Under the pieces are notes generated by a model that saw nothing but the letters and a program-made list of their open reading frames with translations, was not told the origin of the DNA and did not search any database. Shown piece by piece: positions 58,780-64,000 of a stretch of 64,000 nt of DNA (positions within the stretch are counted from its first letter, which is position 1; each line of letters starts with the position of its first letter). This DNA is from Artemia franciscana (taxonomy: Eukaryota; Arthropoda; Branchiopoda; Anostraca; Artemiidae), in NCBI RefSeq assembly GCF_032884065.1, contig NC_088867.1, forward strand, positions 29,727,252 through 29,791,251, in the 5' to 3' direction. The translations under genes were made by a program, and so were the position numbers.

Positions 58780-61195
58780 CGGACCCAAGGTAAAACAAGA
58801 GCTAAGAGCTCATATGGCACTTGTGACGAGGTCAGAAGAGCCAAGAGCTCATATGGTACGAGCTCTAGCAAAATTCTAAGAATCAATAGATTGATTTAAA
58901 AGGAAAATCAGAGGCTGAATGCCGGTCGGGATTAAAAAAAAGAGCTCTGATTCACGAGGTCCTTCTAAATATCAAAATTCATTAAGATCCCATCACCCAC
59001 TTGCAAGTTAAAAATACTTCGATTTTTCTAATTTTTCCTCTCCCTTCAGCCGTCCAGATGTTCGAATCGGGGAAAACGACTTTGTCAAGTCAATTTGTAC
59101 AGCTCCCTGACACGCCTACCAATTTTCATCATCCTAGCACGTCCAGAAGCACCAAACTCGCCAAAGCGCTGAACCCCACCACCTAACTCCCCCAAAGAGA
59201 GCGAATCCAGTCCGGTTACGTCAATCACGTATCTACGACATTTATAAGTATTTTCCAAGATTTCCGGTTTCCCTCTCCAACTCCCCCCAATGTCAACAGA
59301 TCTGATCAGGATTTGAAATAAGAGCTCTGAGACATGAGTTCCTTCTAAATATCAAATTTCATTAAGATCCGGTCACCCGTTCTTAAGTTAAAAATACCTC
59401 AATTTTTCAAATTTTTCGAAATTAACATTCCTCAGCTTCCTCAAAGAGAACAGATCCGTTCCAATTATGTCAATCTCGTATCTATAAATTGTGCTTATTC
59501 TTCCCATCAAGTTTCTTCCCGATCTCTCCACTCTAAGCTTTTTCCAAGATTTCCAGTTTCCAAGATTTCTGTTTCCCCTCTCCAACCCCTATGTCTCCGG
59601 ATCCGATTCGAATTGAAAATGGAGCATCTGAGACATAAGACTCTTCAATATATCAAGTTTCATTAAGATCCGATCACCCATTCGTAAGATATCTCGATTT
59701 CACGTTTTCCAAGAATTCTGGTTTCCTCCTCCAACTCCCTTCAATGTCACCAGATCTGGCCGGTACTTAAAATGAGAGTTCTAAAGCACAAGATCCTTCT
59801 AGATAACAAATTTCATTAAGATCTGATCACCCGTTCGTAAGTTACAAATACCTCATTTTTTCTAATTTTTCCAAATTACTCCCCCTCCCCCAACTCCACC
59901 AAAGAGCGGATCTGGTCCGGCTATGTCAGTCACCGATCTTGGACTTGTGCTTATTCTTTCCACCAAGTTTCGTCCTGATCTCTCCACTTTAAGCGTTTTC
60001 CGAGATTCCCCCCCCCCTAATGACACTGGATCCGGTTGGGATTTTAAATAAGAGATCTGAGTTTCGAAGTCCTTCTAAATATGAAATTTCATTAAGATAC
60101 GGTCACTCTTTCGTAAGTTAAAAACATCTCATTTTTTCTAATTTTTTTGAATGAACCCTCCGCCCAAACTCCCCCAAAGAGAGCAGATCCGTTTCGGTTA
60201 TGCCAATCAGGTATCTAGGACTTGTGCTTATTTTCCCCACCAAGTTTCATCCCGATCCCTCCACTCTAAGCATTTTACAAGATTTTAGGTTCCCCCCAAC
60301 TTCCCCTTCACCGGATCCGGTCAGGATTTAAAATAAGAGCTCTGAGACATGACATCCTTCCAAACATCAAATTTCATTAAGATTCGATCACTCCTTCGTA
60401 AGTTAAAGATACCTTATTTTTCTAATTGGTCAGAATTAACCCTCCCCCCAACTCCCCCAAAGAGAGTGGACCTGTTCCGGTTATGTCAATCACGTATCTA
60501 GGACTTGTGCTTATTTTTACCACCAAGTTTCATCCCGATCCCTCCCCTCTAAGTGTTTTCCAAGATTTTAGGTTCCCCCCCTCAATTCCCCCAATGTCAC
60601 CGGATCCAGTCGGGACTTGAAATAAGAGCTCTGAGACACGATATCCTTCCAAACTTCAAATTTCATTAAGATCCGATCACTCCTTCGTAAGTTAAAAATA
60701 CTTCATAATTTTTCAGAATTAACCCTCCCCCTCAATTCCCCCAGACAGAGCAGATCTGTTCCGGTTATGTAAATAACGTATCTAGGACTTGTGCTTATTT
60801 TCCCCACCAAGTTTCATCCCGATCCCTCCACTCTAAGTGTTTTCCAAGATCTTAGGTTCCCCCCTCCAACCCCCCTCCCAATGTCACCGGATCTGGTCGG
60901 AATTTAAAATAAGAGCTCTGAGACACGATACCCTTTGAAACATTAAATTTCATTAAGATCCCATCACCCGTTCGTCAAGTTAAAAATACTTCATTTTTTC
61001 TATTTTTTACGAATTTACCCCCCCCCCCCTCCAGATGGCCAAATGGGTAAAACGACTATTTTTTAATTTAATCTTGTCCGGTCCCTGATACGCCTGCTAA
61101 ATTTCATCGTCCTAGCTTACCTGGAAGTGCCTAAAGTAGCAAAACCGGGACAGACCGACAGACAGACAGACCGAAAGACAGACAGAATTTGCGAT
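58780..61195. repeat. ~285-bp satellite array with terminal GACA module
   Basis: The start of each unit (GGATCCGGTCGGGATTTAAA then AATAAGAGCTCTGAGACA) recurs at about 58,928, 59,299, 59,600, 59,753, 60,029, 60,313, 60,602 and 60,889. The last five starts are 276-289 bp apart. Other unit words are AATTTCATTAAGATCCGATC, CGTATCTAGGACTTGTGCTT and CACCAAGTTTCATCCCGATC. The left units (58.8-59.8 kb) are more scrambled than the right ones. Both ends carry a distinct cap (CCAGATG, AAAACGACT, TCCTAGC), and the right end finishes in a GACA/GACC microsatellite at about 61,150-61,185 and AATACCAAGTGCCATAAAA. It ends about 50 bp from exon 1 of the BRI3-like gene. Confidence 0.88.
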
Positions 61196-61271
61196 TGCTA
61201 TATGTCACTCGGTTAATACCAAGTGCCATAAAAAGGGATGATAAACAGATGAATATAAACAAGTAGCTTAC

Positions 61272-61330
61272 CGTAGGCTGGTGGTTTTTCGGAGTCCATT
61301 GTTTGAAGTTTGGCTTCTTAGAATGGGTCA
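61272..61330 (-). CDS. BRI3: BRI3-like membrane protein, exon 1 (first coding exon)
   Basis: The ATG is at 61,299-61,297. The 28 coding bases give MDSEKPPAY plus the first base of an Ala codon, before the donor G/GTAAGC (intron from 61,271 down). The other side has a good acceptor (TTATTTTTGTTTCAG ending 61,331), so a further non-coding first exon should lie upstream (higher coordinates). The residues match the start of brain protein I3, whose N-terminus also carries a short acidic or polar run followed by PPAY. The next acceptor with matching phase and Pro-rich content is exon 2 at 49,241, giving a 12-kb intron and a 104-residue protein; family members are about 110-130 residues. A small missed exon in between cannot be excluded. 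Confidence 0.75.
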
Positions 61331-62279
61331 CTGAAACAAAAATAACTTTACCAAGTGTCATACTTTATTTAGTCTTTATGCAATTGCTTGGTCATTTTTT
61401 TGGAGAACAGAGATCCTACTATTAGAGCTAGCACAATATTTCAAAGATTTTTGGTCCCTACAACGAGCAGGACTAGACTTGTTTATAAACTCTATAAGAA
61501 ATCGGTATTTTTTCTGCTCTTAGCGAAATACAATCTTTATCTCTTTTGGCATGCATTGGTTCAGTGCGCGATTGCCTTATGTGGACGTATCAAAAAAACT
61601 TCAAAATGTATTTCAGTAACGAGTCTGACCATCCTGTTCTGCTTGATTTCGACAATTCGTCCAACCAAGGAGGAGGTCAGATGGCTGGTCGCACATTTGT
61701 GGGTTCATGGGCCACTACTGGCTTTTTAAAAATTAGTGACTGTCTAAGGACGTCCGTATTGCATGCGGGCCATCTAATCTATCGCATAGTATCGTATTAA
61801 TGCCCGAACCCCTTCATAGTCATACCTGTTAATATGAGTCGTTGTCAAGTATTGTCTGCTAAAAGTATGCCTTTTTCACAGACGTACCTTAAAGATAGAA
61901 AAATTTGCTGTTCAAAGCTTCATTCTTTTCTTTCTAATTTCATACATCTTTGCTCTGACTGGTCAACCGCCTAAAGCTTGAACATTGCTCAACTCAATAA
62001 ATCGTCTGTTAGACACATTATTGACACTGTAGTCGTGTATAATATTTATTTTATCCACAAGCGCGATTATATCGTAGCACTGGCATTAAACAAACATCCT
62101 GCACTCAAGCCCAGTCAAGTGTTATCATAAGGCTTAGTTTTTCTGATAGCAGGATTAACGAATCGAACATTAACGAAGAAAACTGAAAAACCTTAACTGT
62201 ATTGCTCTAACCCTAAATATTGATCGCTGGAACTGGAGCAAAGACCCTTTCTTTCTTCCTCTGCTTTTGGCGAAGTTAA
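61331..62279. other. Upstream region of the BRI3-like gene, unassigned
   Basis: It should hold the 5'UTR intron and perhaps the promoter on the minus strand. Two overlapping plus-strand frames (61,388-61,729 and 61,546-61,800) have mixed composition but no motif I know, and I do not call them. Confidence 0.4.
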
Positions 62280-62775
62280 AGCAAAAATTAACATAAGCAG
62301 GGCTGATAACCCCCATGCCTTTTCAAGACAAGAAAGCCATTTGCGCTTTACTGAAAAGGGAACGAAAAAAAGATACAAAAAACAAACAAATGACCGTGGT
62401 TTGTCAGTTTTGACATATACTTACATTTCTTCCTTAAGGTTTTGATAATTGTTTATTTATGAAAGTAAGAAAGGTGAAACATTTCAAACGCATTTTGTTT
62501 TCAGTGTTGAACTTGACTCGGCTATTTATTGTAATTTCCGTTCGTTTTGAGTTTCATTTGTTTATTGATCATAATTCGTGGTAGTTTTATGCTTGAAATA
62601 TTATTTAACTATATTTTTGTTCATTCTTGGCTTCATCGAGCTCTTTACTTTTCTTTGAAAAACTTGTCTTGTGGAAAAAGTTTTTTCAAAACTTTAAAAC
62701 TTTTAACGTTTTTCTTAAATTAATTTCTGTCCGTTTTTTATTGATATAGTCTTTTTCATGGATAAAATAATATTG
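62280..62775 (+). repeat. R3 repeat
   Basis: It contains TAACATAAGCAGGGCTGATA, GACTCGGCTATTTATTGTAA, CATCGAGCTCTTTACTTTTC and TTAATTTCTGTCCGTTTTTT in the order of the other R3 copies. The left palindrome arm is present (as at 50.7 kb), while the right arm is diverged. Confidence 0.75.
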
Positions 62776-63136
62776 TATGTCTTTTCAGTTTTTCAAGGAG
62801 GCACACTCGTGCCTCTTTAAAGAGGCGAACCACGACAATGTTAAGCGATCTTCGGTTCCAGTGGTCGCAGAGGGATGGGGAGGGATGTATTTCGTAGCCC
62901 GAGCTCCAACTAAAAAACCTACCAAATTTCATCCCCCTCCGACTTTTCCTTCATGGGGAAAATCTGGCCGAAAGTTTCGACCCCCCAACCCCAGCCCCCC
63001 TTTAACGTTGTCCGATCGAGCTGACATTCACAAGTTATTCACAAGAGCTTATCAGCATAATTTCAGCTCGATCCGATAACTTCTTCCCTTTTTTCCAGAA
63101 ACCACGCATTGCCACTTAATGTTCATGTTCTTTTTT
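62776..63136. other. Unassigned, C-rich in part
   Basis: It contains a short palindrome GAGGCAC-ACTC-GTGCCTC at 62,799 and a C-rich stretch similar in style to satellite DNA. A 100-residue frame here is Pro-rich and without motif. Confidence 0.35.
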
Positions 63137-63600
63137 TTTCGCCACGCCTACAGGTCACAGCCGACATCGGATCTGGGTGTACGAAGACTCATTCGACGCG
63201 GAAATCTCCGAGTAATTTTGCTTGAAAGTTTCGTCGGAAAATCTTAACCCCCCGATTTTCTAGCTTAGAAAAACCCCATTTCCCTATAAGAGCCCATGTT
63301 AAGTTTTTTGTTGTTAAAAGTTACGAATTTCAACATCAAGTACATCAAAATGATCAGCTCGACATGGTGAGACTGACTGAAAGCTTCAAAAAATTCTGTC
63401 TTAATCCGTAAAATTTTTATTTGAGAAAAATGACAGAAACCCTTTTTTTCTGCCACGCCTACAGGTCACAGCCGACATCGGATCTGGGTGTACGAAGACT
63501 CATTCGACGCGGAATTCTCCGAGTAATTATCCTGGAAACTTTCGTCGGAAAATCTTAACCCCCAAATTTTCTAGCTTAGAAAAACCACTTTCCCCATTGA
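63137..63600. repeat. Direct duplication beside the tRNA genes
   Basis: Positions 63,141-63,290 and 63,452-63,600 are near-identical (GCCACGCCTACAGGTCACAG, ACGAAGACTCATTCGACGCG, TTTCTAGCTTAGAAAAACC), offset 311 bp. Confidence 0.88.
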
Positions 63601-63655
63601 AGGTAAAATTTTCTCTTGTAATAACATCACTTGTTTGAAAAATTCTTACACTAAC

Positions 63656-63727
63656 AGCAGCTTGGCGCAGCGGAAGCGTGCTGGGCCCATAACCCAGAGG
63701 TCGGTGGATCAAAACCGCTAGCTGCTA
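63656..63727 (+). tRNA. Initiator tRNA-Met (CAT)
   Basis: 72 bases fold into a full cloverleaf. The acceptor stem AGCAGCT/AGCTGCT pairs perfectly with A as discriminator. The D stem is GCGC/GCGT. The anticodon stem CTGGG/CCCAG holds loop CCCATAA. The T stem is GGTGG/CCGCT with two G-U pairs and loop ATCAAAA. The A1-U72 pair, the GGG:CCC anticodon stem base and A54/A60 in the T loop are hallmarks of eukaryotic initiator tRNA-Met. Elongator tRNA-Met differs in all three. No intron and no encoded CCA, as expected. A Pol III stop TTTTT follows at 63,730-63,734. The T loop has A where most animals have G (position 57). Confidence 0.95.
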
Positions 63728-63969
63728 ACTTTTTAAAATTTGTAAAATTAGGTAATTTTGTCAGTTTGAATTTATTGATACAGAAAGGGAGAAAATAAAC
63801 ATGGAAACATGTGATCAGAATTACATACTGGAATGTTCACAAGAATTTATACTGAAGCGGGGGTAAGGCTTGATGGAAGCAAGTTAAAAGAACCATTTAA
63901 ATTGATTTTCTAATTGAAGCCGTTGGTGAAATTTTCTATTGTAACAACTTGTTTGATCACAAGCATAAC

Positions 63970-64000
63970 AGCAGCTTGGCGCAGCGGAAGCGCGCTGGGC
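63970..64000 (+). tRNA. Initiator tRNA-Met, second copy cut by window edge
   Basis: The first 31 bases of a second copy, 314 bp after the first, differ only by GCGT to GCGC in the D arm. The upstream flanks of the two copies are also similar (AAATTTTCTATTGTAACA), so the gene was duplicated with its 5' flank. The rest lies outside the window. Confidence 0.88.

Noticed and set aside
61388-61800. Two overlapping plus-strand frames of 113 and 84 residues
   Set aside because: No family motif, no supporting splice signals, and they overlap each other in different frames antisense to the expected BRI3-like leader.

Overview
The window is nuclear DNA from a repeat-rich, AT-rich invertebrate animal. 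Evidence: GT-AG introns with branch-site-like motifs, AATAAA poly(A) signals, a metazoan-type initiator tRNA-Met, several clades of non-LTR retrotransposon, and many families of palindromic and tandem repeats. The style of the repeats and the two recognised genes fit an arthropod; from memory of similar repeats I lean towards a branchiopod crustacean such as brine shrimp, with low confidence. No viral or bacterial block was seen.

Host genes are few. (1) 37,485-38,903 (+) is a complete, uninterrupted MEAK7/TLDC1 gene (TLDc domain, N-myristoylation signal), with a probable 5'UTR splice acceptor directly before the start codon and a poly(A) signal at 39,044. (2) A BRI3-like small membrane protein is encoded on the minus strand in three exons (61,330-61,272, 49,241-49,084, 46,064-45,936) whose phases join perfectly into 104 residues. 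Its roughly 12 kb first intron holds most of the satellite DNA on the right side of the window. (3) An unrecognised two-exon candidate (29,142-28,665, minus) has a 76-bp intron. (4) An initiator tRNA-Met gene is at 63,656, with a second copy cut by the right edge.

Layout. 0.5-9.4 kb: an unusual tandem array of about 39 exon-like units. The best units each carry a branch-site-like motif, pyrimidine tract, CAG acceptor, 43-bp block with a Kozak-like ATG, and GTAAGT donor. The array is broken by a palindromic repeat, a 1.27-kb element with perfect 29-bp inverted ends, a LINE endonuclease fragment and a duplicated fold-back element. 9.8-11.5 kb: 5'-truncated LINE. 14.8-18.5 kb: repeat families R4, R3 and R1. 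19.5-20.5 kb: fold-back DNA. 20.7-28.5 kb: a degenerate minus-strand I-like LINE (EN-RT-RNase H) split by a 3.84-kb element with 19-bp inverted ends and a TTAA target duplication, which itself holds nested R1 copies. 30.3-31.9 kb: LINE 3' portion with an intact RNase H frame. 32-36 kb: three R1 copies. 37-46 kb: gene-bearing, repeat-poor DNA. 46-61 kb: the BRI3-like gene with LINE scraps, R1/R3/R4 copies, a ~180-bp satellite (53.5-56 kb, carrying a LINE insertion with an 11-bp target duplication), a tRNA-like SINE and a ~285-bp satellite (58.9-61.0 kb). 62-64 kb: R3, a local duplication and the tRNA-iMet genes.

The names R1, R3 and R4 are my own labels for repeat families seen more than once in this window. 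Repeat edges were judged by eye and may be off by tens of bases.
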